A stretch of 29,875 nt of DNA, taken from contig VBJR01000062.1 of assembly GCA_005880175.1 (NCBI GenBank), positions 23,722-53,596 on the forward strand, written 5' to 3'. This document shows, one piece after another, positions 1 to 7,391 of this stretch (position 1 is the stretch's first letter; the number at the start of each line of letters is the position of its first letter). The notes below the pieces were generated by a model. That model made no database searches. It was not told where the DNA came from and saw only the letters and a list, made by a program, of their open reading frames with translations. The translations under genes were made by a program, and so were the position numbers. The stretch comes from Chloroflexota bacterium (GTDB taxonomy: Bacteria; Chloroflexota; Dormibacteria; Dormibacterales; Dormibacteraceae).

Positions 1-1
1 G

Positions 2-904
2 CTGGCCAACCACGTCGCCTCGGCCGAGGGCTGCCGGCGCCAGCTCGGGACCGGCGAGGCGGACCGCTGGCTGTCGCTCCTCGCCCCCCACCACGTGGGC
101 GGCCTGGCGATGTTCCTGCGCGCGGCCGTGTGCAACCAGCCCCTCGTCACGCTGGCGCGGTTCGAGGAGCGGGCGGCGCTGGAGGCGATCGAGGCGGACC
201 GGCCGACCCTGCTGTCCGTCGTGCCCGTGATGCTGGCGCGGCTGCTGGACGCGGGCGGCGCGGACGCGCTGCGCGGGCTGCGGGCGATCCTGGTCGGCGG
301 GGCACCGGCCAGCGCCGGGCAGGTCCGGGCCTGGGCCGAGCTCGGGCTCCCGGTCTGCCCGACGTACGGGCTGACCGAGACGTGCTCGCAGGTCGCGATC
401 GTGCCGCCGGGCCGAGCGGCCGCGCTGGCGGGCACCGCCGGCACCGCCTGCCCCCACGCGTCCATCGCGATCGAGGACGGCGAGATCGTGGTGACGGGCC
501 CGGCGGTGTCGCCGGGCTACGTGGCCGCCGGGATCGAGCCGGCGCCGCGGGGCGGCCGGTTCCGCACCGGCGACGAGGGGCGCCTGGACGACGGCGTGCT
601 GACGGTGCTCGGCCGGCGCGACGCCACGATCATCACGGGCGGCGAGAACGTCCACCCGGAGGAGGTCGAGGCGGCGCTGCGGGCGCACCCGGCCGTGGCG
701 GACGCCGCGGTGGCGGGGCGGCCGGACGGCCTGTGGGGCGAGGTGGTCGCGGCCTGGGTCGTGGCCGAGGGGACGTCGCCGGACGACCTGGACCGGTGGT
801 GCCGGGAGCGGCTGGCCCCGTTCAAGGTGCCGCGCCGGTGGTCGTTCGTCGAGCGGGTGCCTCGCAGCGAGGGCGGAAAGCTGCTGCGCCGGCTCCTGCC
901 GTAA
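2..904 (+). CDS. menE: o-succinylbenzoate-CoA ligase-like AMP-forming ligase (MenE-like), 5' end outside window
   Basis: ANL-superfamily acyl-CoA ligase. In menaquinone synthesis MenE activates o-succinylbenzoate to its CoA thioester in the cytosol. The reading frame is open from base 2, so the N-terminal third, including the P-loop, lies upstream of the window. Visible family motifs are LAPHHVGGLAMF near the window start (MenE proteins carry a similar LPLxHVGGL), the A5 motif YGLTETCSQ, RTGDEG, the hinge GRRDATIITGGENVHPEEVE, and the C-terminal catalytic-lysine segment PRSEGGKLLRR. The C-terminal lid is complete and ends at TAA. The MenE assignment rests on the HHVGGL-type segment and the short compact C-terminus; another short acyl-CoA ligase is possible because no other men gene is visible. 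The following gene appears to have its own promoter. Confidence 0.75.
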   Translation: MANHVASAEGCRRQLGTGEADRWLSLLAPHHVGGLAMFLRAAVCNQPLVTLARFEERAALEAIEADRPTLLSVVPVMLARLLDAGGADALRGLRAILVGGAPASAGQVRAWAELGLPVCPTYGLTETCSQVAIVPPGRAAALAGTAGTACPHASIAIEDGEIVVTGPAVSPGYVAAGIEPAPRGGRFRTGDEGRLDDGVLTVLGRRDATIITGGENVHPEEVEAALRAHPAVADAAVAGRPDGLWGEVVAAWVVAEGTSPDDLDRWCRERLAPFKVPRRWSFVERVPRSEGGKLLRRLLP

Positions 905-912
905 AGAGCCAC

Positions 913-918
913 TACCCT
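913..918 (+). promoter_or_regulatory. -10 element for a leaderless NUDIX mRNA
   Basis: TACCCT sits exactly 7 nt before the GTG start at 926, so transcription would begin at or next to the start codon. There is no Shine-Dalgarno sequence and no clear -35. The same layout recurs before other first-in-operon genes here. Confidence 0.4.
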
Positions 919-925
919 ATCCGCC

Positions 926-1399
926 GTGGATGGCGGAAGGCGGGTTCAGCTCGGAGCATCGGCGATCGTCCTGGACGATCGCGGCCGCGTGCTCCTCATC
1001 CGTGAGAACTACGGCCGGCACCGGTACGGCCTGCCGGGAGGTGCCGTCGAGTCCGACGAGACGCCGTGGGCGGCCGCCGTGCGCGAGGCGTGGGAGGAGA
1101 CGACGCTGGAGGTCCGGCTCCGCCACCTGGTGGCGGTCTGCTCGGGCCCGCTCGGGAGCCGGGTCTGGATGGTCTCGTTCGGGTTCCGCTGCGACGTCGT
1201 GGGCGGCGAGGCGCGGGTGCCCGAGGGCGACGAGATCGCGGAGGTGGGCTGGTTCGCCCCGGACCGCTGGCCCGAGCCGCGCACGGTGATGGGCCCGCTC
1301 CTGCTCGCCGCGGCCCTGCGCGGCGACCGGGGCGCGCACCTGGACGCGCCCCGCCCGGGCGAGGAGCCGCCCGGCTCGGTCTGGCCCCCGGACCGCTGA
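926..1399 (+). CDS. NUDIX hydrolase
   Basis: A 157-residue single-domain NUDIX pyrophosphohydrolase. Such enzymes cleave nucleoside diphosphate-linked compounds in the cytosol using a divalent metal. The Nudix box starts at G39: G, five residues, E45, seven residues, then R53-E54-A-W-E57-E58-T-T-L. All metal-binding glutamates are present, but the usual glycine near the box end is Thr60. The N-terminal beta strand VQLGASAIVLDDRGRVLLIREN and the LPGG motif are typical. The substrate cannot be read from sequence. The GTG start at 926 is chosen because a -10-like TACCCT lies 7 nt upstream; no SD is present. It lies 21 nt after the MenE-like gene and is followed by a strong hairpin, so it is probably monocistronic. 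Confidence 0.88.
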   Translation: MDGGRRVQLGASAIVLDDRGRVLLIRENYGRHRYGLPGGAVESDETPWAAAVREAWEETTLEVRLRHLVAVCSGPLGSRVWMVSFGFRCDVVGGEARVPEGDEIAEVGWFAPDRWPEPRTVMGPLLLAAALRGDRGAHLDAPRPGEEPPGSVWPPDR

Positions 1400-1447
1400 C
1401 CCGCGCATTCCGCTCCTGCGGCCCGATGTGCGAACTGGAGACGACGA

Positions 1448-1472
1448 ACGGCCGGCGCGCGGCGCCGGCCGT
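1448..1472. terminator. Hairpin between convergent genes
   Basis: Perfect 11-bp inverted repeat, ACGGCCGGCGC and its complement, with a 3-nt loop. It sits 48 nt after the NUDIX stop and faces the AbiE pair on the other strand. There is no U-tract, as is common for hairpins in GC-rich actinobacteria. It probably ends transcription in both directions. Confidence 0.6.
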
Positions 1473-1680
1473 CCGGTCGCTTTGTGTGGGGGGATTGTCT
1501 GGCGTGGACGGTAGTCAGCCAGGCTTGCCACCACCACGGACATCCGTACAGCGGAACCCGTACGTTCCGCGGCCGGGCGGGCGCTAGAGCCGCAGGCCCG
1601 GGCCCAGGACCGCCGCGCGGATCACGCCGCCCGCGAGCCACCGCACGACCCGACTCCACTCTGCCGCGCAGAGCATAGGG
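1473..1680. other. Non-coding spacer with small hairpins
   Basis: No convincing gene. Two further perfect stems are visible: GCGGAAC/GTTCCGC with a 6-nt loop at 1551-1570, and CTCTGC/GCAGAG with a 3-nt loop at 1659-1673. The latter lies 7 nt beyond the AbiEii stop and could be its terminator. The hexamer CCGTAC occurs twice (around 1544 and 1558). A small structured RNA cannot be excluded, but nothing positively supports one. Confidence 0.3.
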
Positions 1681-2571
1681 TCAGGGCTGGCGGGCGGGCA
1701 CCACGCAGGAGTGCCAGAGCGAGCGCACGACCTCCAGGGCGGCGTCCATCGTCGTCGCCTCGACGTCGAGGCCGGCGACCAGCGCCGCGTAGTCCTGGCG
1801 CCACGCGGCCGGGATCGCCGGCAGGTCGTCGGGCACCTCGTGCGTCCCCCGGACGGCGAACACGGTCCGCACCCGCACGCCCAGCCGCTCGCGGTCCACC
1901 AGCCCGTTCTCGGTCAGCAGGACCAGGTCCACCAGGTCCTTGGTCCGCGTGTTGGGCCGGTCCTCGTACGGCCGCGTCAGGGCGTGCAGCTTCTCGGCGG
2001 CCTGCTGGGTCAGGCACGCGGCCTCGACCGTGACCGCGGGCGGGTAGCTCGCGAACGCGAGCCGGGACGGGAACGTGAACGACTCGGTGCCCCCCGTCAG
2101 CTCGTCCGCGCGGGCCACCACGTCCAGCCGGAGCGCGGCGAACGTGCGCCCGGCCAGGCGGGCGTCCACCGCGAACCGCCAGCCGCCCCGTCCCCCGCTG
2201 TCCGCGGACAGCGGCCGCGGCGCCTGCACCGCGAACGTGAAGAAGTCGCCCTGGACGTCATCGGCCAGCGCCTCGACCAGGCATAAGTGCGCCTGGCGGT
2301 CGTCGTCCAGCGGCTCCAGGAACGCGAGGTCGAGGTCGCGGGTGGCCCGGGCGCGCAGGCCAAGCCGCAGCTCCAGCGCCTGGCCGCCCTTCAGCACCCA
2401 GCGCGGGGCGCCGCCGGCGGTGTCGGCCGCCAGCCGCAGCAGCAGGCGCTCGAACGCCACGTGCCGCCGGAGCCGGTTGGGATCGACGCGCCGGCTCAGG
2501 GCCTCAACGCTGAGGCTGGCCTCCAGGCCGTCGCGCAGCGCCAGCGGCGTCCGGTACTCGCGCTGCTGCAT
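1681..2571 (-). CDS. abiEii: AbiEii-family nucleotidyltransferase toxin
   Basis: Toxin half of an AbiE type IV toxin-antitoxin/abortive infection pair. Family members are DNA-polymerase-beta-like nucleotidyltransferases that stop growth, for example on phage infection. The 296-residue product carries the family motifs: KGGQALELRL (61-70), the metal-binding D79-L-D81 in RDLDLAF, a third acidic strand LRLDVV (Asp151), EKLHALT with Lys195, and TKDLVDL (Lys212, Asp213, Asp216). The open frame runs further upstream, but that part is the shadow of abiEi. The start is the ATG at 2571 because it overlaps the abiEi TGA by one base (TGATG), the usual translational coupling of this pair. All catalytic residues are intact. 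The specific RNA or protein target is unknown. Confidence 0.88.
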   Translation of the reverse strand: MQQREYRTPLALRDGLEASLSVEALSRRVDPNRLRRHVAFERLLLRLAADTAGGAPRWVLKGGQALELRLGLRARATRDLDLAFLEPLDDDRQAHLCLVEALADDVQGDFFTFAVQAPRPLSADSGGRGGWRFAVDARLAGRTFAALRLDVVARADELTGGTESFTFPSRLAFASYPPAVTVEAACLTQQAAEKLHALTRPYEDRPNTRTKDLVDLVLLTENGLVDRERLGVRVRTVFAVRGTHEVPDDLPAIPAAWRQDYAALVAGLDVEATTMDAALEVVRSLWHSCVVPARQP

Positions 2572-3167
2572 CAGCGGCCCATCCGGCTCAGCGCCCGCTC
2601 GACGCGCAGGGCCGCCAGCTCGCCGAACCGGTCCGACCGCTCGCGCAGCCGGCGGGGCACCACCAGGCCCTCGTCCACGGCGTCCGCGACGGCGGCGTCG
2701 ACCTGGTCCTGCGTCAGGGCGGCGGCGGCCGAGTCGAGCAGGCTGCGCTCCGGCGTGGTGATCAGGTAGCCGGACTCGCGCTCGGTCACATCGTCGCGCG
2801 GCAGCGTCGCCCGGTGGAGCGCGACCGCCGGGTCGCGCGCCCGGAACCCCGGCGGCACGGTGAGGTGCACCAGCGTCGGGTTCACGTCGCCCAGCCGGTA
2901 GACGGACAGCGCCGACTGGTGCGACACCACGCCGAGCTGGTGGCTCCACAGCCGCCAGCGCACGTACACGTCCTCCTCCCGCTCCGGCCAGTCCGGGAGC
3001 CGGAAGAGGGCGCGGCCGACCCGCGTCCAGCTGCCGCGTTCCACGTGGTACCGCTGGGCCTGGTGGCCGTAGCCGACCGCTCTCGCCTGCTCGCCCGTGA
3101 AGTACCCCGCCTGCCGCAGCGCCAGCGCGTTCAACTCCCGGCGGAGCTCCGCAGGATCTCGTCGCAC
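2571..3167 (-). CDS. abiEi: AbiEi-family antitoxin/transcriptional repressor
   Basis: Antitoxin of the AbiE pair. Characterised AbiEi proteins have an N-terminal winged helix that represses the operon and a C-terminal domain that counters the toxin without forming a stable complex. Family features are the N-terminal LRRELNALALRQAGYFTGEQA helix pair, YGHQAQRYHVERGSWTRVGR, SHQSALSVYRLGD and a TTPERSLLDS segment. The open frame begins at a TTG at 3212, but that would translate through the operator palindrome. The GTG at 3167, just before the conserved DPAELRRE, is more likely; it follows a TATAGT by 3 nt, so the message may be leaderless or nearly so. The product would be 198 residues. TTG at 3134 is a further alternative. 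Confidence 0.82.
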   Translation of the reverse strand: MRRDPAELRRELNALALRQAGYFTGEQARAVGYGHQAQRYHVERGSWTRVGRALFRLPDWPEREEDVYVRWRLWSHQLGVVSHQSALSVYRLGDVNPTLVHLTVPPGFRARDPAVALHRATLPRDDVTERESGYLITTPERSLLDSAAAALTQDQVDAAVADAVDEGLVVPRRLRERSDRFGELAALRVERALSRMGR

Positions 3168-3196
3168 GAAACTATATATCTCATATAGGTTCGTGC
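3164..3196 (-). promoter_or_regulatory. AbiE operator/promoter palindrome
   Basis: A 33-nt inverted repeat with 14-bp arms (GCACGAAACTATAT at 3164-3177; ATATAGGTTCGTGC at 3183-3196), one mismatch and a 5-nt spacer. It is strikingly AT-rich in this genome, contains TATAGT (minus strand, 3176-3171) as the probable -10, and overlaps the proposed GTG start of abiEi. Known AbiEi antitoxins repress their operon by binding inverted repeats in the promoter, which this matches. Confidence 0.75.
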
Positions 3197-3234
3197 ATGG
3201 CCATGACGCCAAACTACATGGCGGATTGCGTTTC

Positions 3235-4938
3235 TCACAGGGCCGGTGACACCACCTCGAAGCGGTCCACGTCGATCAGGCCGTGGTCGGTGATCTTGAG
3301 ATGCGGGATCACGGACAGCGCCAGGAAGCTCAGGGCCATGAACGGCGACTCCAGGCCGACGCCGAGGTCGCGCAGCGTCCCCTCCAGCGCGCGCAGGCGG
3401 GCCGCCACCTCGGCCAGCGGGCGGTCCGTCATCAGGCCGGCGACCGGCAGCGGCAGGTCGCCGACGGCGCGGCCGTCCCGCGCCACCACGATGCCGCCCC
3501 CCAGCTCGACCAGCCGCTCAACGCAGGCGGCCATCGAGCGGTCGTCCATCCCGACCACGACGACGTTGTGGGCGTCGTGCGCGACCGTGGACGCGAAGGC
3601 GCCCTCGCGCAGCCCGAGGCCGGTGACGAAGCCGACGCCGACCCGGCCGGTGGCGTGGTGGCGCTCCACCACCGCGATCTTGGCCAGGTCGCGGTCCGGG
3701 TCCGACTCCAGGCAGCCGCCGGCGACGCGGCCCTCGACCGCCTCCTCCGCCGTCAGCAGCTGGTTCGGGATCACGCGGATCGCGCGGGCCTGGCCGCCGC
3801 CCGCCGGCACGCAGAACGCGCCCGGCCGCAGCGGGGCCGGGCGGACCGTGCGCCGGGCCCACTCGGGCACCGGGATGCTCGCGAACAGCGGCTCCCGGCC
3901 GCGCTTCAGCACCAGCCGGGGCTCGAACCGGACCAGGTCGTCCAGCACGACCAGGTCGGCCTGGTAGCCGGGCGCGATGGCCCCGAGGCCGGGGAGCCGG
4001 TGGAACTGGGCCGGGTTCCACGTCGCCATCACCAGCGCGTCCTCGGGCCGGACGCCGTGCGCGACCGCGACCCGCACCATCTGGTTCACGTGCCCCTCGG
4101 CCTCGATGAAGTCCGGCTCGCGATCGTCGGTGCACAGCATCAGGCCCTCGGGCCCGAACTCGTGGACCAGCGGCAGCAGGTCGACCAGGTTGCGGGCGTT
4201 GGACGCCTCGCGGAGCATGATCGCGAGGCCCAGCCGGCGCTTCTCGCGGGCCTCCTCGAACGTGGTCGCCTCGTGGTCGGAGGCGATGCCCGCGGCCACG
4301 TAGGCGTTGAGCGCGCGGCCGGTGACGCCCGGCGCGTGGCCGTCCACGTGTTCGGTCAGGCCGGTCTCGAGCTTGGCCAGCTCGCCGGCGTCGCCGGCGA
4401 TCACGCCGGGGAAGTTCATCATCTCGGCCACGCCGATGACCCGCCGGCGCCGGAGCAGGCCGGCGATCGCGCCGACGCCCAGCTGCCGCCCGGCCGACTC
4501 GAACCGCGAGGCCGGCACGCACGAGGGCGCCATCACGAACACGTCCAGCGGCAGCGCGTCCAGCGAGTCGAGCACCCAGTGGATGCCGTCCGACCCGAGC
4601 ACGTTGCCGATCTCGTGGGGGTCCGCCACGATCGCCGTGGTGCCGCGCGGCAGGACGGCCCGGGCGAACTGGTCCGGCGTCAGCTTCGACGACTCGATGT
4701 GGACGTGCGCGTCGATCAGGCCGGGGACGACGTGGGCCCCGTCCAGGTCGATGATCCGCTCGCCGTCGTACCGGCCCAGGCCCGCGACGCGACCGTCGGC
4801 GACCGCGACGTCCACGTCCAACCACTCCCGCGTGAAGACCGAGAACACCCGGCCCCCACGCAGGACGAGGTCGGCCGGCGCATCGCCCCGGGCGACCGCC
4901 AACCGGCGCTCCGTTCGGCGCGGCCCCCCAGCGTGCAA
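3235..4938 (-). CDS. ade: Adenine deaminase
   Basis: Converts adenine to hypoxanthine plus ammonia in purine salvage; a cytosolic, metal-dependent amidohydrolase-fold enzyme. The 567-residue length matches the Ade family. Visible signatures in order: VVPGLIDAHVHIESS (metal HxH), GTTAIVADPHEIGNVLG, EMMNFPGVI, DGHAPG, ASDHEATT, CTDDREPD, VMATWNPAQFHRLPGLG and the C-terminal FVTGLGLREGAFASTVAHDAHN-type region. The TTG at 4938 is chosen because it lies 32 nt after the upstream gene, has AAGGG just before it, and is followed by GPRRTERRLAVARG, the usual start of the family; the open frame to 5205 is antisense noise. It lies between the MBL-fold gene and the AbiE pair on the same strand, with no known functional link. 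Confidence 0.92.
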   Translation of the reverse strand: MHAGGPRRTERRLAVARGDAPADLVLRGGRVFSVFTREWLDVDVAVADGRVAGLGRYDGERIIDLDGAHVVPGLIDAHVHIESSKLTPDQFARAVLPRGTTAIVADPHEIGNVLGSDGIHWVLDSLDALPLDVFVMAPSCVPASRFESAGRQLGVGAIAGLLRRRRVIGVAEMMNFPGVIAGDAGELAKLETGLTEHVDGHAPGVTGRALNAYVAAGIASDHEATTFEEAREKRRLGLAIMLREASNARNLVDLLPLVHEFGPEGLMLCTDDREPDFIEAEGHVNQMVRVAVAHGVRPEDALVMATWNPAQFHRLPGLGAIAPGYQADLVVLDDLVRFEPRLVLKRGREPLFASIPVPEWARRTVRPAPLRPGAFCVPAGGGQARAIRVIPNQLLTAEEAVEGRVAGGCLESDPDRDLAKIAVVERHHATGRVGVGFVTGLGLREGAFASTVAHDAHNVVVVGMDDRSMAACVERLVELGGGIVVARDGRAVGDLPLPVAGLMTDRPLAEVAARLRALEGTLRDLGVGLESPFMALSFLALSVIPHLKITDHGLIDVDRFEVVSPAL

Positions 4939-4970
4939 AGTGCCCTTAACAGTAGTCGCTTGGCACCGAT

Positions 4971-5620
4971 TTACGGCGCGAGCTCGTCTGCCACCCGTCG
5001 CAGCTGGCCGCCCGCGTCCTCGGTGACGGCGCCGCCGTGGTAGCAGGCGATCGCGGCCACGTCCAGCTCGGCCAGCTTGCGCACGGAGCGGGACGCGGTC
5101 GCCATGTCCGCCGTCGCCGTCGGGCTCGGCCCCTGGAGCCGCCCGGCCTCGGCCGTGAGCGCGTCGCCCGCGATGATCGTCCGGCTCCGCTCCAGGTACA
5201 GGCACATGTGGCCGACCGTGTGGCCGGGGGTGGCGACCGCGCGGACGCCGCCGGCGAGGTCGAGGCGGGCGCCGTCCGCGAGCGGCTCGTCCACGCGCAG
5301 CTGCTTCAGGCGCGCGAGCAGGGTGGCGATCGCCGGGAAGGCCTCCACGAAGTCCGGCCGGTCGAACCGGGGCTTCTCGGTGCCCACGATGTACGGCACC
5401 TCGACGTCGGACGCGAGCACCCGGGCCCCGGTGGCCTCGACCAGGTCGGGCAGCGATCGGCGAGCGCCGCGGCGATCAGGTCGCGCTGGCCGGGCAGGCC
5501 CGTGTCCACGAGCGTCGCGCCCTGGACCGGGTCCAGGACGAGGCTCAGGTTGAGGATGCGCGTCTCGCCGTCACGCACCATCGGGAGCTCGAGGACGTGG
5601 AGGTCGTCGTTCAGCTGCAT
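4971..5620 (-). pseudogene. MBL-fold metallo-hydrolase, frame broken and zinc motif missing
   Basis: Metallo-beta-lactamase-fold hydrolase in two frames. The first frame (5620 to about 5460) gives MQLNDDLHVLELPMV and LVDTGLPGQRDLIAAALAD; the second (about 5453 to 4971) resumes at LPDLVEATGARVLASD and continues with TPGHTVGHMCLYLE, IIAGDAL and a C-terminal CYHGG. In the family, a THxHxDHIG segment carrying the main zinc ligands should sit exactly between ALAD and LPDLV. It is absent from both frames, so about 20 residues plus the frame were lost at the junction near 5453-5465. The later ligands (GHTVGH, GDAL) remain. As written the gene cannot encode a working enzyme. ATG 5620 is preceded by TACCCT-N6, a leaderless arrangement, and is divergent from the PPOX gene. 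Confidence 0.85.
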
Positions 5621-5626
5621 GGGCGG

Positions 5627-5632
5627 AGGGTA
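5627..5632 (-). promoter_or_regulatory. -10 element for a leaderless MBL-fold mRNA
   Basis: On the minus strand, TACCCT lies 6 nt before the ATG at 5620, with no SD. It sits back to back with the ECF41-type promoter, so both promoters share a 60-nt divergent spacer. Confidence 0.4.
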
Positions 5633-5645
5633 CGCTCGGAGCGGA

Positions 5646-5675
5646 TGTCACACGCCGGGGGGCCCGCCCGTCGTC
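5646..5675 (+). promoter_or_regulatory. ECF41-type sigma promoter
   Basis: TGTCACA at 5646-5652 is followed after 16 nt by CGTC at 5669-5672; a second overlapping CGTC lies at 5672-5675. This matches the reported ECF41-group consensus (TGTCACA as -35, CGTC as -10, about 16 nt apart). The gene two positions downstream is itself an ECF41 sigma factor, so this is almost certainly an autoregulated promoter. The -10 lies 5-8 nt before ATG 5681, so the transcript is probably leaderless. Confidence 0.8.
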
Positions 5676-5680
5676 CCTGC

Positions 5681-6109
5681 ATGAACACCATCCAACCGAC
5701 GCTCGAGCGGTTCGCGGACCAGAAGACGGTCGTGCTGACCACGTACCGGCGCGACGGGACGCCGGTGGACACGCCCGTGCACCTCGCGGTGGACGGCGAC
5801 CACGCGTACATCCGCACGTACGAGACCGCGTTCAAGACGAAGCGGCTCCGCCGCCGGCCCGAGGCCGAGCTCCGGCTCGCCAGCAACGGCACCGCGCCCG
5901 CCGTCGCCGCCCTGCTGCGGCCGAAGGACGCGCACCCGGTGGGCGCGCCCGTGCACGTGCACGCGTGCGAGCTGCGCGGCGACGAGTCCCGCGCGGCGGC
6001 GGCGGCCCTGGCTCGCAAGTACCCGTTGCTGCACGGCGTCCTGATCCCGCGGATGCACCGCCTCCAGGGCACCCGGACCGTCAACCTCGAGCTGACGCCC
6101 GTCGCATGA
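5681..6109 (+). CDS. PPOX-class F420-dependent oxidoreductase
   Basis: A 142-residue split-barrel flavin/deazaflavin reductase of the Rv2061-like PPOX group. Signature segments are LERFADQKTVVLTTYRRDG, TPVDTPVHLAVDGDHAYIRT, the KTKRLRRRPEAELRLA strand and the C-terminal GTRTVNLELTPVA. These enzymes use reduced F420 to reduce small, often toxic, organic substrates in the cytosol; the actual substrate here is unknown. ATG 5681 is chosen over the longer upstream frame because the ECF41 promoter ends 5-8 nt before it and the family begins there. Its TGA overlaps the sigma-factor ATG (ATGA), indicating coupling. Oxidoreductases are typical partners and targets of ECF41 sigma factors, so this is the likely effector of the regulon. 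Confidence 0.85.
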   Translation: MNTIQPTLERFADQKTVVLTTYRRDGTPVDTPVHLAVDGDHAYIRTYETAFKTKRLRRRPEAELRLASNGTAPAVAALLRPKDAHPVGAPVHVHACELRGDESRAAAAALARKYPLLHGVLIPRMHRLQGTRTVNLELTPVA

Positions 6110-6999
6110 GCACGGCAGAGCTCGCGGAGCGGGAGCGGCGCCACCTGTTCGGCGTCGCCTACCGCCTGCTGGGCACGGTGGCGGACGCGGAGGACGCCGT
6201 GCAGGAGGCGTTCCTCCGCTGGGAGCAGGCCGACCGGGCCGCGATCGCGAACCCGGGCGGCTGGCTCACCACCGTCCTGACCCGGTACTGCCTCGACCAG
6301 CTGCGCTCGGCCCGGGCGCGGCGGGAGGCCTACGTCGGCACGTGGCTCCCGGAGCCGCTGGTGGAGGGAGCTGACATGACGGCGGAGGACCCGGCGGAGC
6401 GCGTGGCGCTGGACGAGTCGGTCAGCCTGGCGATGCTGGTCGTCCTGGAGACGCTGAGCCCGGCCGAGCGCGCCGTCTTCGTGCTCCACGACGTGTTCGG
6501 CATGGAGTTCGAGGACGTGGCGACCTCGGTGGGCCGGTCGCCGGCGGCCTGCCGCCAGCTCGCGGCGCGCGCCCGCCGCCACGTGCAGGAGCGCCGGCCG
6601 CGCTTCGAGCCGGACGCCGCCGAGCAGCGGCGCGTCGTGGCCGCGTTCCTGGACGCGTCGGCGAGGGGCGACCTCGACCGGCTGCTGGCGGTGCTGGACC
6701 CGACGGTGGTGCTGCGGGCGGACGGCGGCGGCAAGGTGCCGGCGGCGGGCCGGCCGATCCAGGGCGCCGAGCAGGTGGCCCGCGTGCTGCTGGCCGGCCA
6801 CAAGTGGTATCCGGGCCTGGCCGGCCGGGCGGTGGCGGTCAACGGCGGCACGGGCGCGCTGATGACGCTCGACGACCAGTTGCTCGGGGTGGTCGGCGTC
6901 ACGGTGGCCGAGGGCCGGATCACCGCGATCGACCTGGTCGTCAACCCCGACAAGCTGGCCGGGTTCAGGCAGCAATGGGAAGCCGGCGCTTACCATTGA
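6106..6999 (+). CDS. sigJ: ECF41 (SigJ-type) RNA polymerase sigma factor with C-terminal SnoaL-like domain
   Basis: A 297-residue ECF sigma factor. Sigma2 (about 10-75) has LFGVAYRLLGTVADAEDAVQEAFLRW; sigma4 (about 110-165) has LSPAERAVFVLHDVFGMEFEDVA and the helix-turn-helix SPAACRQLAARARRHVQ. A SnoaL-like extension follows from about 175. All three hallmarks of group ECF41 are visible: WLPEP in the linker, DGGGK, and NPDKL near the end. In this group the extension regulates the sigma factor directly and no membrane anti-sigma factor is needed; consistently, none is present. The start overlaps the PPOX stop by 4 nt, and the YciI gene begins 3 nt after the stop. The promoter at 5646 indicates autoregulation. 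The inducing signal is unknown. Confidence 0.93.
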   Translation: MSTAELAERERRHLFGVAYRLLGTVADAEDAVQEAFLRWEQADRAAIANPGGWLTTVLTRYCLDQLRSARARREAYVGTWLPEPLVEGADMTAEDPAERVALDESVSLAMLVVLETLSPAERAVFVLHDVFGMEFEDVATSVGRSPAACRQLAARARRHVQERRPRFEPDAAEQRRVVAAFLDASARGDLDRLLAVLDPTVVLRADGGGKVPAAGRPIQGAEQVARVLLAGHKWYPGLAGRAVAVNGGTGALMTLDDQLLGVVGVTVAEGRITAIDLVVNPDKLAGFRQQWEAGAYH

Positions 7000-7002
7000 G
7001 CC

Positions 7003-7383
7003 ATGCAGTTCGACCGCTTCACGATCACGCTGCTCGTCCTCCGGCCTGACGCGCCAGAGCTCGACGAGGCGGCCGCCGACGCGCTGCAGGACGCGCACAT
7101 GGCGCACCTGGCCGACCTCCACGAGGCGGGCCACCTGCTCGCCGCCGGGCCGCTGCTGGGCGACCCGGACCGCCGCTTCCGCGGGCTGAGCATCCTGAAC
7201 GTGGACCCCGAGCGGGCTCGCGCGCTCAAGGAGGACGACCCGGCCGTCCGGGCCGGCCTGTACACGATCGAGGCGTACCCGTGGATCGTGCCGGGCGGGG
7301 CGATGGCGTTCTCACCGGCCCGGTTCCCCCGGTCGATGGCCGACGCGCGATCAGTGTCAAGTACGGATGGCAGAGAGGAGTGA
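7003..7383 (+). CDS. YciI family protein
   Basis: A 126-residue YCII-related small alpha/beta protein (ferredoxin-like fold). The conserved core is QDAHMAHLADLHEAGHLLAAGPLLGD, with the His/Asp pair typical of the family, then DPERARALKEDDPAVRAGL and the YTIEAYPWIVP strand. Most family members have no assigned reaction; YciI-like dehydrochlorinases are a distant example. It starts 3 nt after the sigma-factor stop and completes a three-gene operon. YCII-related proteins are better known next to ECF42 sigma factors, so the ECF41 partner is less usual. TACCAT lies 6 nt before its ATG (6991-6996) and could be an internal leaderless promoter. The last 25 residues are low-complexity and not conserved. 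Confidence 0.85.
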   Translation: MQFDRFTITLLVLRPDAPELDEAAADALQDAHMAHLADLHEAGHLLAAGPLLGDPDRRFRGLSILNVDPERARALKEDDPAVRAGLYTIEAYPWIVPGGAMAFSPARFPRSMADARSVSSTDGREE

Positions 7384-7391
7384 TCTCGCGG

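Noticed and set aside
917..1543. Minus-strand ORF starting MSVVVASLADYRPRQ in the NUDIX/AbiE spacer
   Set aside because: The first codons lack GC3 bias (AAA, ACA, CCA), most of it lies opposite the NUDIX gene, and no domain is visible.
2572..2949. N-terminal extension of AbiEii
   Set aside because: It overlaps abiEi in another frame. The ATG at 2571 with TGATG coupling fits the family.
4939..5205. N-terminal extension of adenine deaminase to 5205
   Set aside because: It overlaps the MBL-fold gene in another frame, is Arg/Gly/Pro-rich, and the family starts near TTG 4938.
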